DNA from: Sabellastarte sp. h YS-2021
Lineage: Eukaryota > Annelida > Polychaeta > Sabellida > Sabellidae
NCBI GenBank assembly: GCA_964017235.1
Contig: OZ024928.1
Location: forward strand, 85,431,566 to 85,495,565
Length of the DNA: 64,000 bases
Reading direction: 5' to 3'
This document shows positions 49,901-58,799 of the stretch, piece after piece. The number at the start of each line of letters is the position of its first letter. Position 1 is the first letter of the stretch. A program made the position numbers and the translations under genes. A model generated the notes under the pieces. That model was not told where the DNA came from. It was given only the letters and a program-made list of their open reading frames with translations, and did not search any database.

Positions 49901-50803
49901 CAAGGTGACTTTAGGAAGGTCAAAGGTCAAATCAAGGTCACACCATGATGTTGCACACCTACACCCCCAACCAATGTCCCTACCAAGTATTAACTTCCCA
50001 CACTTTACGGTTTCTGAGATACAGCCTGGACAAACTTTTTCCCGCCTGCCTGCCAGCCCATCCGGACACCATGGGTGAAAACAATACCCGACAGCCCTGA
50101 AGGGCTGTGGGGTAAAAATGTATATATTGCTTGAAGATAAAAAAAAATTTGCAGACTGGATTTGATTACCAAGAGTCCTTTTGTTTAATTTTTTTTATAA
50201 AATTACATTTTTAACAATTCTTAAAAGTATTTCCTATAAAGAAATAGATAAAATATTTAAAGTACAGCATTTTACATTTTTCTACCGAAAGTTAAACCAA
50301 ATGAGATATCCAGCATGACACATAATGGAGGGGACATTAATTCAGGCAATTTCCCACTCTAGGTTCAAACCCAACAAATTCCTCTCCCCCCACCACCACC
50401 ACCACCAAAACAACAACAAAAAAAAAGAAATTGTGACTTATTTTTTATTGAGTTATTACTTTATGTGTGAGGTAGCATTGTGGTGATTGTTCTTCTCTCT
50501 CTGAGTGCATCTTGTTTATATTTGGTGTGTAGTTGCACTTAGGTTCCCAGGAAGATGTCCAATTAATCTTTAATTTTTTAATTCTAAGTCTTCAATGAAA
50601 CCAGTGTTTTATGCTGAAAGAAAAAGTGAGTTTAACTTGACAGTGTTCATCTCATTTCAGTAAGCAGTGTATAAAGAAACTGTAAGAGATATATTCTTTC
50701 TGATTTCAGGTGGCTTCCTTGCCCATATTTTGGCTCAGCAGGATGAAACACCAAAGCATTCTCCATTTCCAAGAACTCCATCAAGATCACCACAACGTAC
50801 AAA
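34907..50803 (+). CDS. KIAA0586: TALPID3/KIAA0586 homologue, N-terminal nine exons, 3' end not in window
   Basis: Exons: 34907-35696, 36050-36222, 37974-38110, 40118-40208, 40737-40826, 43105-43192, 43971-44089, 46378-46654, 50710-50803. Phases agree throughout; about 619 codons, open at the end in phase 2. Exon 1 (263 codons) is Ser/Asn-rich and poorly conserved. Diagnostic parts: exon 5 with an Ala/Val-rich ETAAVVAASAVAATQPFLK helix, exon 6 AQQDVESKM, exon 7 a coiled coil ending RLDYLEKLQEQQ, exon 8 with LHTPAPRERPPQP. These follow the order of human TALPID3 (alanine-rich segment, QSDLEAKVNS-like, HLEKLQQQQ-like, ETPAPR-like). Known role: a centriolar protein needed for ciliogenesis and Hedgehog signalling. 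The alternative exon 1 donor at 35488 (GTAAGA) and alternative acceptors at 37967 and 46359 keep frame. Assigned from remembered motifs, not by alignment. Confidence 0.82.
35775..35799 (+). repeat. 25-base poly(T) tract
   Basis: An uninterrupted T run just inside TALPID3 intron 1, about 80 bp after the proposed donor. It may be prone to slippage or sequencing error. Confidence 0.9.
36308..37045 (+). repeat. Delta-family element, copy 2 (TALPID3 intron 2)
   Basis: It starts 'ttgtcagttaacttgtcaag' and carries the same non-array segment as 18560-18740 ('catcactctgc', 'gtgtaaacaacttt', 'gacatgctgtt'), then only about two 155-bp-type units, and ends 'aatgtcagctgacaccg'. The terminal TGTCAGCTGAC-type palindromes resemble the other copy. 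Confidence 0.7.
37086..37870. repeat. Epsilon-family element, copy 2 (TALPID3 intron 2)
   Basis: Inverted relative to 24506-25690. It begins 'gttgcatgtaaccaacccgc', has about five units of about 130 bp ('catcatagctaagttgcttt', 'attggtgtaattccatctgt', 'tttgtctgtccgtcaacatt') and ends 'aacccgccttttggggca' then 'tctctgacc'. It lacks the foldback element, so that insertion came after dispersal. Confidence 0.75.
38366..39855 (+). mobile_element. K-family array element, copy 1 (TALPID3 intron 3)
   Basis: It opens with the stem CCCAGCC-cataaa-GGCTGGG, then units with 'aagcttgtgg', 'tgttccacagc', 'atgcatgga', 'aaattttcaggatatgttta' and 'gagctgattagg'. A second part carries 'catggccgcataaccaattg', 'tggctgccat' and NR-like 'tcaaggtcatg'. 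It ends 'gtacctgcaggctggggctc'...'tgggctggcta'. A SINE is inserted at 38509-38740. No coding capacity. Confidence 0.7.
38509..38740 (-). mobile_element. tRNA-derived SINE, copy 2, with 12-bp target duplication
   Basis: Same SINE as 27731-27961, with box A TGGCAGAGTGG and box B GGTTCGATTCC on the minus strand. The flanking direct repeat TTTAACCCAAGA at 38497-38508 and 38741-38752 is exact. This is the hallmark of LINE-mediated insertion and fixes the element ends. Confidence 0.95.
40930..41940 (+). repeat. K-related array, partial (TALPID3 intron 5)
   Basis: Units share 'ttcattta', 'gaagatatcttcacc', 'gcagagaatg', 'caaaatggctgccataacc' and 'ttgcagctagcttca' with the second part of the K elements, but the hairpin start is not recognised. 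About two to three diverged units. Confidence 0.55.
42050..42910 (+). repeat. Gamma-family element, copy 3 (TALPID3 intron 5)
   Basis: Starts 'gtgttgttttcatccatggc' like the other gamma 5' ends, has about one and a half gamma units ('aatcatttccaggctatag', 'gatggtacttggtaggg', 'gtgtaggtgtgcaacatc'), then the gamma tail 'tttgtcttgttttgatactt' and 'gtgggctatggggtatgg'. Confidence 0.7.
42684..42993 (+). repeat. 156-bp tandem duplication in a gamma tail
   Basis: 'agttctatatgtaatggtgt' recurs at 42684 and 42840, and the following about 150 bp are nearly the same, with a short deletion in the second copy. Confidence 0.85.
44130..44440 (+). repeat. Local direct duplication in TALPID3 intron 7
   Basis: 'aaacactaccatgttttcat' and 'tttattgaaaataatcatca' occur at about 44165/44205 and about 44375/44410, with about 90% similarity around them. 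A further partial echo is at about 44740. Confidence 0.7.
44640..44682. repeat. CCGGTTC repeat cluster
   Basis: Four near-copies of CCGGTT(C) in about 40 bp: 'accggttcag', 'agccggttcag', 'gaaccggttctgg', preceded by 'ccggtttg'. One is the full AACCGGTT, which is also the Grainyhead core motif. Function unknown. Confidence 0.6.
45865..46086 (-). mobile_element. tRNA-derived SINE, copy 3, diverged
   Basis: Same order of blocks as copies 1 and 2 ('tttatttatttgggttttaa', 'ctttcaacactgtat', 'agaggaaaccagtacataca', 'ttctgtactgt'), with box A and B decayed (GTGGCACAGTGG, GGTTCAAACCC). An older insertion in TALPID3 intron 7. Confidence 0.85.
46745..47415 (+). repeat. Gamma-family array, copy 4 (TALPID3 intron 8)
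   Basis: About four diverged gamma units with 'tgaccttgaatctttgacct', 'aatcttgtctgggctatat', 'gtaaggtgtaggaagttgat' and 'gtgtaggtgtgcaa'. The left boundary is near 'caaggaggtattattttc'. Confidence 0.7.
47430..48500. other. TALPID3 intron 8, unique part
   Basis: No repeat family or exon is recognised; AT-rich. Confidence 0.4.
48500..49195 (+). repeat. Degenerate tandem array of about 170-bp units
   Basis: Four loose units with 'gtggatttcatttatatttggt', a 'ggccc.caggaa.atgt' stretch, 'ggtaacctta' and 'aatggctaatgtttc'. It runs into the reversed gamma array at 49200. A single echo is seen at about 50513. Confidence 0.55.
49200..50118 (-). mobile_element. Gamma-family element, copy 5, with 5' hairpin (TALPID3 intron 8)
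   Basis: On the minus strand it opens CCCCACAGCCC-ttca-GGGCTGT (50090-50114), an almost perfect stem-loop, then 'gggtattgttttcacccatg', 'ccggatgggctggcaggc' and about five to six gamma units of about 150-165 bp. Each unit holds 'aaggtcaaaggtcaaatcaa' and 'tatagcccggacaagatt' in plus-strand reading. Confidence 0.8.
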
Positions 50804-51650
50804 GTAAGTGACTCTTATGGAATATGAATTATAGCTGTTTATCAGTGATTCTTGCTGACTTTTGAAGCCATTTTCCATTTCTGTGATAAAATTTTGCCCC
50901 AAAGATTAAAACTTTGCATCACTTGACAAATCGTTAACAGGATTTAAACTACCACAAACATTTGGTAAACATTTGTTGCCACAGAGAATGACTTCAGACT
51001 CAAAAGCTAGCTTTGGCACCACACTTACAGAGAAAGAAATGTGACACTTGACACAATATGTGAAAATTGTCAGTGAGGAGACCCCCTTTCTATGTCCTTG
51101 TTTTGTGGCAAATCCTGTACACATTTGAGAGATTTTTTTGTCAGTATATCTCTGATCTCTGATTCAGAAATACACCAAATTGTGATTATCTTTCAAAGAT
51201 TATGACAATTTTCACTTTTCTTATTACTATACAGTGTTTTACATCAGAACACCTGTTGTCTAAACTGTTATATATTGAAAGATTCATCACCATGATTTAA
51301 TTTAAACAGTACTCCTTGAATTAGATTGCCCCATTTATTGACTAAAACAATGTAGATTTTGGGCTCTTAGGCGTGTTGAAATAATTACCACCACAAAAGG
51401 TTTGATTTACTTGGTGACTGTGTATTGTCCTTTTAGTCTGTCTCCTTGAAGGCAGTGTTCAAAACTCCTGCAAAAAAATTAATGGCTGTCGGGCTTGTAA
51501 CCTTGGAAAGTTGGAAGCCCTAGACAAAAGTTGTAGGTTTTATTGGAACTGGATATTTTCTAAGAATGAAAAAAGTTAAAAATGAAAAAAAGTCACAAGT
51601 TGTATTGATTCGTTTTGATAATTGGTTATTTGTTAAGATGTACATCATTT
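50804..51650. other. TALPID3 intron 9, first part
   Basis: No repeats or exons are recognised. Confidence 0.4.
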
Positions 51651-51659
51651 TCAACAGCC

Positions 51660-51770
51660 AGGGTTATAATAACTGAGACAGGCACGCATCATTGCCACTT
51701 GTGGGATTGGAACCCACACAGAGGTAACAGCCTATGGCAAATTAGAGGCCAGGCTTGTTAACCACTAGGT
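51660..51770 (-). repeat. tRNA-like SINE head, second family
   Basis: On the minus strand: CCTAGTGGTTAACAAGCCTGG (box A-like) and about 50 bp later GTGGGTTCCAATCCCAC (box B). Its body differs from the SINE at 27731. Confidence 0.6.
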
Positions 51771-51933
51771 AAAAAAACCATAACTCTTGATTAATTCATT
51801 TATTGTCAAAAGTTACTTTCTACATTCTGATTTAACATTTGAAGTGAAATATTTTCATATTAAGTTTCTTGCCATATTTTTCCACGTGGATTCAAACCCA
51901 GGAATGTAGTTCTGGAAAGCAAGTAAAAATTAA

Positions 51934-51995
51934 ACACACACACACGCACGCACGCACGCACACACCCACACACACACACACACCCACGCACACAC

Positions 51996-52027
<32 letters not shown>

Positions 52028-52031
52028 CCAT
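51934..52031. repeat. (CA)n microsatellite with CACG and CCCA variants
   Basis: About 100 bp of near-pure CA dinucleotides, with ACGC and ACCC interruptions. Open frames across it on both strands are artefacts. Confidence 0.95.
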
Positions 52032-52529
52032 CTGAACCCCCACCCGAACCCCCACCCAGGCCCCAAGATTTGTCACAGTATGTGGAAATCAACTGGTGGG
52101 GAAACTCTCGTCCTCTTTCCTTGACTTGTTTTAAATACTGTTATTTTTGTAACCACATAAGGGTCTCTGATCTTCCCCAGTGAAAATTGGCCCAAATTTT
52201 GAAGATTTTATCTTTCTTTTAAATGGTGACCGACACCCTCAATTGTTGGAAGAAACAAACCTAAACCTTGAGGACTCGGGGATGGTATTCACTAACATGG
52301 ATTAAGATCAGATCAAGATCAGGTCAGATATGAGGAAAAAGCTTAAGTGAGCTAGGGGATCAAATAGCTATTCACAAAGTAACGACCTTTTAAGATGAAA
52401 TTATCGAATAGAGCAGATTCATTTTGGGTGACAAACCCCAACAAATATACTCGCTTAAATATATCAAAGTGCCTTAACGATTCTGTGCACATGTGTTGTA
52501 CTTGTGTAACCAAGTAATAGTTTTCGACA

Positions 52530-52645
52530 TTGCCACTAGGTGGCATTTCTGCTTCACGAATTTTCATCCAATCAGATTGCTCGACACAAAAGCAATATGG
52601 CTACCACCGAAAATCCTATGAAAACAAGACAAAACGTGTAAATTT
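52530..52645. promoter_or_regulatory. Promoter-like cluster: CTCF-like, CCAAT and YY1-like motifs
   Basis: CCACTAGGTGGCA at 52533-52545 fits the CTCF core. ATCCAATCAG at 52566-52575 is a CCAAT box. CAATATGGCTACC at 52593-52605 resembles a YY1 initiator and includes an ATG (52597) that opens a 14-codon frame. All lie within 75 bp, in TALPID3 intron 9. Inference from motifs only. Confidence 0.35.
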
Positions 52646-52649
52646 TCCT

Positions 52650-55050
52650 CTATTAACCCTTATTTTATATAAAAAAAATCACTTCAGATATGTTACAAAA
52701 ATATAAGAGACCATCCTTAAACTTAACAGCAAATTGCTTGTAGGCAGGCAGTAGTTTCGAATGCTGCTTGAAGGGTATATAAAAACTGATTGGTGAATTT
52801 TACAGGATGTGTAGTGTCGTACCAGGGATAGAGGTAATCTTTGGTGACATCCTAAATTTAAATCTACTTTAAAGAAAGTTTTAAGTGATCCCCTTCATTA
52901 AATGATGTCATTTAGTAAGGTAATGGCATTTTATGTTGACCTGTAAATTGTAAAGGCTCCTTAGACCATATAGCTATATTTTGGCTATTGTTGAGGCTTG
53001 GTTGAAAGTTTGCAATCTCTCCATTCTCATATATATCAGTATGTTATATTCCTGTGATAATAGTTGTTTTCAATCCTCCAGATAAGTGAATTTTATGGTC
53101 TTGTATTTCTGATTGAACAATTCTGTTGTACATACAGTCTCAAACTGTATGTTACACCTAGAAGTCTGCATGACAGAATGTTATCATTTTGTTTACTACA
53201 AATAAAACAGAAGTTATAAGTTATGTCATGGTAAGGGAGCAGAAATTAACAAGAACTAATCAGTCAAATTAAACTGTCCACAAAACGTGTACATATATGT
53301 GGTCTTTCTCTTGCCTTTAACTTAACTAATTTTTGCTTAGGTTGTGTGATAATTGTTTGCTTTCATGTAAAGCTCTCATGAATATTTATGCATGGGGTTG
53401 AAAACAAGGTAAGGTACATTGTTAGTGATAAGGGATTGCATGCCAGTGTATTAGTTAAGTTGCTTGTTAGCCATTAAAGTAGAATGAGATTGAGCGTAGG
53501 GGCTGGGTAGAGTTCCATGCAGGAGCGACTTATTTCCATTTGCTTCTGTACGAGATGAGTTAACTGCATGCAAAGCTGACATCAGAAGGCCTTGCATTGC
53601 ATGAGTAAGAGGGGAGGGGGAGGGGGCAGCGACAGGGTTATCACGCAAAGAACTAATCACAGGAACCCCAATGGTAGGGACAGTGACATACACTAAGTCA
53701 CTACTGTATGGTGTGACTGGCTATACCAATCAATACCAATTTAAACACAGAGGTTTATACCTTCTCTCCACATTTTTTTGTTTCTTCATTATTTGTTGGA
53801 GTGCGTGTGACTTTTTCATTTCAGTTCCCCTCCCCAATTCAACTAATGAAGGAGGCTTACCCAGAAAATTCATTTGACTGTGTATATAGAATTAAGGGTA
53901 CAGAATTTCACAGCAGTGGTGACCACATGCAAATTGAGGCTCCATGTGATGTTTAATTGGACCTTCACATATTTCCAGAATTACAGGCTGCCCTTGTAAC
54001 AGCTTCCAAGCATGCTATCTACATTTGCTGAAACATTTGTTAAAGGCATTTAATGTCAAGAAAAAATTTGTTATTTTATCTTCAGACCAGTTTTCAATGA
54101 TATCAGAAAATTCTTTTCCTTTTTTTAAAATTTTTTTTTGGAGGGTGGGGGGTTAGGGGCACCAAGCATGTAACCAAACTTATTACAAGTGTAATGAAAA
54201 TAAAATATGTGAATTTTTTCAAAACGGAAGACATAATAAAGACAAAGCTGTAATCAACAATTATTTGAATATCAAATAACCAAAATATAAATGAAAAGGA
54301 CCTGACAGAGAAATAACCCTGGCGTGATACTTGAATTTAAAAAGGAAATAGTTACATAACAACTGTTTATGTAAATGAAACTTTTGTAAATATCGAGTTA
54401 CAGCAAAATTTGTAAGAAAAACAAAAACAAAATTTTCTTTTGTTGACTTTCTTTCATTTCTTTGTTATTATTTTTATGAAGTCACAATTGGACATGAAAC
54501 TGGAGATATTTTCCATTGGATTCACACAAGAGTAAGTTGTTGTTTTTTTTATGGCAAAGTGAATTTTGGGGCTTAAAGTTTGCTGGCAATCATCAGAGAC
54601 AAAGTGCCACTCTGGGCAGATCTGAACACAGCTTAGTCTGAAGTGATGTGAATCACAGCACCCAATTTGTGTAAATAATTGGCTCCATTGACAAACAAAT
54701 GTTTGTGAGAAGGCCTCTCTAAACAACCTCATTGAATGTGCCATACATTTGTGCATTTCTGTCGGTGATAGTTTTGCTGCTTTTGTTGGTAGTTTATTTC
54801 TTTTATTTCTTTTTCTCCCCTTCAGTTTTAGCCCTGCGCAAGGCTTTTAGGTTTCAGCCCTTAAATTTTCATTCAAGAAGCATACACGACAGGCCTAGCT
54901 CTGGGGGAAGTATGTGGTTTTAAAGCTCTTGTATCGAAGAAGAGTTGGTAAGAACAGTTTTCACGGAAGAACCTTATTTATTTAATGTGTGGAAGGTTGG
55001 TTGATATTGGGCATTACAAATATTTGAAATTCAGGCTGGAGTAGAAGACA
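52650..55050. other. TALPID3 intron 9, middle part
   Basis: No element family is recognised. Putative acceptors at about 53825 and 54826 do not open usable frames in the phase required after exon 9. Confidence 0.4.
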
Positions 55051-55055
55051 AATAG

Positions 55056-55150
55056 CATCCATGGCCAAGTGGTTGTTAAGTTGGACAAATGACCTCTTAT
55101 CTGTAATATGTGTGGTTGTAGATTTGAACCCAGTTTTTGACAACATAGAG
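55056..55150 (+). repeat. tRNA-like SINE remnant
   Basis: ATGGCCAAGTGGTTGTTAAG (box A-like), then 'gtagatttgaacccag' (box B-like) about 60 bp later. Decayed. Confidence 0.45.
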
Positions 55151-55259
55151 CAAATGGTGTTGGACTTCCTCAATATGACCGTAACTGTTCAAAAGAAATT
55201 TAAATTCAAATTAATAACTGTTGAACCTGAAGTCCTGGTATATTTCATAATCATACCCA

Positions 55260-56341
55260 AGGCATTGCTTCTGAAAAATATACTTTGTCTGTGAACCAAA
55301 CCTGGCACAATATGATCTGTACAATATAAAGGCAGTAAATAGTAATCACATACACACCAATAAATATCAGGAGATAGAAAAATTACAAAATTTAGGAAAA
55401 AGTACTATTTATTATGTGGCAGCGGGCATAAAGCTTATAATAGCTTGTTAGTGTTCCACAGCCCAAACCCCTGCATGAATTTTCACCTAATTTTCAGGAT
55501 ATGTTTACCCCAAGAGGATCAAGAGCTGATTAGGTTTTGGGGTGTATCTGGTAACAATTTTTGCCATGGCAACACTTTTAAGATTTTTTAGTCTTAAAGC
55601 TTGTGGGTGTTCCACAGCCTAAACCAATACACGGATTATCACCTAATTTCCAGGCTATGTTTACCCCAAGAAGATCTAAAGCTGATCAGTTTGTTGTGGG
55701 TATCCAGTAACAACTGTTGCCATGGCAACACTTTTAAGATTTTTGGATCTTAAACTTTTTAGGTGTTCCACAACATAAACCGATTCATGGATTTAGACCA
55801 AGGCATTGCTTCTGAAAAATATACTTTGTCTGTGAACCAAACCTGGCACAATATGATCTGTACAATATAAAGGCAGTAAATAGTAATCACATACACACCA
55901 ATAAATATCAGGAGATAGAAAAATTACAAAATTTAGGAAAAAGTACTATTTATTATGTGGCAGCGGGCATAAAGCTTATAATAGCTTGTTAGTGTTCCAC
56001 AGCCCAAACCCCTGCATGAATTTTCACCTAATTTTCAGGATATGTTTACCCCAAGAGGATCAAGAGCTGATTAGGTTTTGGGGTGTATCTGGTAACAATT
56101 TTTGCCATGGCAACACTTTTAAGATTTTTTTAGTCTTAAAGCTTGTGGGTGTTCCACAGCCTAAACCAATACACGGATTATCACCTAATTTCCAGGCTAT
56201 GTTTACCCCAAGAAGATCTAAAGCTGATCAGTTTGTTGTGGGTATCCAGTAACAACTGTTGCCATGGCAACACTTTTAAGATTTTTGGATCTTAAACTTT
56301 TTAGGTGTTCCACAACATAAACCGATTCATGGATTTAGACC
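55260..56341 (+). repeat. Near-identical 541-bp tandem duplication
   Basis: 'aggcattgcttctgaaaaat' starts both copies (55260 and 55801). The copies match base for base as far as I can read, except one extra T in a T run (56101-56130 versus 55580-55590). The join shares 'cca'. It lies inside the K element. Confidence 0.95.
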
Positions 56342-57235
56342 AAATTTTCAGGATATGTTTACCCCAAGAGGATCTATAGGTGATTAGTTGTTTTGGGGGT
56401 ATCTAGCTGCATCTGTTGCCATGGCAACGCTTTGAATATTTTAAGGTTTTAACGTTTGTGGGTGTTCCACAGCCTAAACCAATGCATGGATTTCCACCAA
56501 ATTTTCAGGATATGTAGACCTAAACAGGATCTACGGATAAATACGTTTGGGAGGGTATCAGACAATACCTGTTGCCATGGCAATGCTTTAAATACTTTCA
56601 CTCTTAAAATTCTTAATTTAGAAAGGGGCGCTATTAAACCGATGTTACTGGAGTTGCATATCTTCAAGAAATTTGCAGAGCATGTTTATGACTGTGAAAA
56701 CATGTCTGTAAAAATTATGGTACTCATTTTAAAAAAACAACATGGCCGCCATAGCTGATTTGCTCGAAAATCGTTGATATGTTCTAAAATTTAAAACATT
56801 GCTGCTAGCTGTGTCAGATTTGCACAAAATGTAAATAGCTAGGAAAACTTGCCTGAGAGTAATTTTGGCCTTGTTTTGAAAATAAAATGGCTGCGTTATC
56901 TCCCTTATTGGGATGAGAAAACAACTTCTTGAAATCGTGATCTGCAAATCTTTTGCAAGTGTCATATTTGACCTTTGATCCCTGCTTCAAGGTCATGTAA
57001 TGTCATCGTGCTAGAGGGGCTTTATATCTCCCTTATAATTGGTTTTAGAGCATCAAAATATGAAAACAACTTGAAAGGAATCATGGCCTGTGAATCTTAC
57101 ATCTGACAACATTTCGTGGATTCTGTATACTTGTTACAACTGAAGTTGTTCCTAAGATTTTCCCAAATCTCAATGTTGTTCCCCATTTAGTTATACCTGT
57201 GGGCTGGGGTTCTTGCCCGCCGAGGCTGGGTATTT
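55425..57235 (+). mobile_element. K-family array element, copy 2
   Basis: Begins 'ggcagcgggcataaagctta' and has five to six units of about 140 bp ('gtgggtgttccacagcctaa', 'ttttcaggatatgtttaccc', 'gttgccatggcaacactt'). It then has 'acatggccgccatagctg' and 'tcaaggtcatg', and ends 'gtgggctggggttcttgccc'...'gaggctgggta'. Internally expanded by the 541-bp duplication. Confidence 0.75.
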
Positions 57236-57239
57236 TTAA

Positions 57240-57960
57240 TGTTTGATGTCAAAAGTTTTGCATATATTTTCATAAATTGACATCAGTGTTAGTGAGTTAT
57301 TTTCTTAACTTTTTTGAGAAGATCTGTTTTTTTTGTCTTAAAAAAGTACTTTTTTTTAAGAGTAGAGAGACTGTTTTAAAAGTACAAGACATTACTTTTA
57401 ATTGGTTTCATCCCTTACTAAGTGTGCAGAAAGATACACAAATTTGTGGCAGTCTATTCAGTATATATTTCCCAAACTTCCTGTTGTCATACTACATACA
57501 AACATGAGAGAGTTTTAATCAGAGACCTTATTAGCCTGAGGCTGCCTGACCAGAGGTTTAATCAAGGCTAGCTATCATGCTATCAGTATTCCTGCTAATC
57601 ATACTTAGTGTGGCAGTGTTAGCCTATGTGCTGCTGACTGTCATTGTGCACAGAATGTTGAATCAGTATTGTAATTTGAAGAGAGGAGGGTAGTGAGCGG
57701 GTGCAGAATCCCTAAGCAGGCCTGAGTGGCCATTTGTATGTCATGGGAGCTGTGTCTGGTTGCCTTGCTATGGTCATTGGGGGGAAGCAACGACCTACTT
57801 TGTAGGCACCTCTGGCTGCCTCCACTGCTGGGCTGCTATTCCCTGGATTGATGTTGTGTGGGAAGTCATTTACTTTCTGTTGGTTTCTGGAATTTTAATG
57901 AGCTCGTTTCTATAATGTTGCTGAAATTGCCCAACATTTGTGGGTGGATTTCAACTTTGA
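57240..57960. other. Unassigned stretch
   Basis: A GC-richer patch around 57690-57860 has no exon or repeat that I recognise. Confidence 0.35.
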
Positions 57961-57965
57961 TAAGA

Positions 57966-58040
57966 TACCTCAGTGGCCCAGTTGTTTTAATAAGACTGGT
58001 ATTTTAATCACCTGGCTCTCACCACTGATGTCATGGGTTT
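57966..58040 (+). repeat. tRNA-like SINE remnant
   Basis: CTCAGTGGCCCAGTTGTTTTAA (box A-like), then 'gtcatgggtttgaattg' (box B-like), directly before the alpha element. Confidence 0.4.
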
Positions 58041-58049
58041 GAATTGATC

Positions 58050-58794
58050 TTATTATATCCACCGGAGGCATCCAGTGGATACTTTGGTTTAGCGTTTGCT
58101 ACGCCGCCGCCGCCGCGCGTAGAGAGATTTTCGGTGTTAACGCTCTAAGAGGAAAACTACACCAACTATGTTCACCAAATTTGCAGGATATCTTCATTGG
58201 GGGTAAGCTTCTCTGGGACTGAAAATAGTCTCATTCTAAAAAACAAGATGGCCACCGCGGGCATTTCTTTGAAAATTATCTACATTTTTCTACTGGCTGT
58301 TTCTCATAGGTAGAAGGTTGAATCTCTTCATAGGTGATATGTATAACACATATACATGTCATCTACAACCTTGCACACATTTGACCTTGAAGCTCCTAAT
58401 TCAAGGTCACCCACGGAGTGCCGAAGTAACCCACATAGCGGACTTTAAAAGTGCCTATATCTCCCTTATTATTGGTCCTAGAGGTTTGCAATGTGAAACC
58501 AACCTATAGGAAATCATGTGCTGCGAATCTTCTGATGTCGGATTTGACCTTGGACCCCTCCTTCAAGATCAAACGAGGATAGCCAATGTTGAAAGTGTTT
58601 ATAAGTTGCTTATTATTGGTCCTAGAGGTTTATAATGCGAAACCAACTCATACGAAATCTTGGGCTAGGAATCTTCTGATGTTAGATTTGACCTTTGGCC
58701 CCTCCTTCAAGGTCAAATGATGGTTCACTGGCTTTGGTGAGTTGTCTTTCCGGTGGATACAAATTTGCATCGGTTCTCTGATGCGTAGGTCTAG
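58050..58794 (+). mobile_element. Helitron-like alpha element, short copy
   Basis: The 5' end has TATCCAC...GTGGATA as a stem-loop right after 'tctta', then 'tttggtttagcgtttgctac', a GCCGCC run, 'agagagattttcggtgttaa' and the YY1-like 'acaagatggcca'. The core has about three alpha units (58370-58720). The 3' end has GCATCggttctctGATGC, 'gtaggt', CTAG (58791-58794), then host T. It shares both ends with 26122-28430 but has far fewer units. Confidence 0.88.
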
Positions 58795-58799
58795 TTTAA

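Noticed and set aside
51860..52183. His/Thr- or Cys/Val-rich open frames on both strands
   Set aside because: They are translations of the (CA)n microsatellite.
53451..53693. 80-codon minus-strand frame with Ser/Pro/His-rich sequence
   Set aside because: No homology that I recognise, no splice context, and located in a TALPID3 intron; chance frame more likely.
53820..53877. Possible TALPID3 exon after the acceptor 'ttcatttcag'
   Set aside because: In the phase required after exon 9 it meets TAA within about 20 bp, and no donor follows.
54826..54920. Possible TALPID3 exon after the acceptor 'ccccttcag'
   Set aside because: The required phase reaches TAG after about eight codons.
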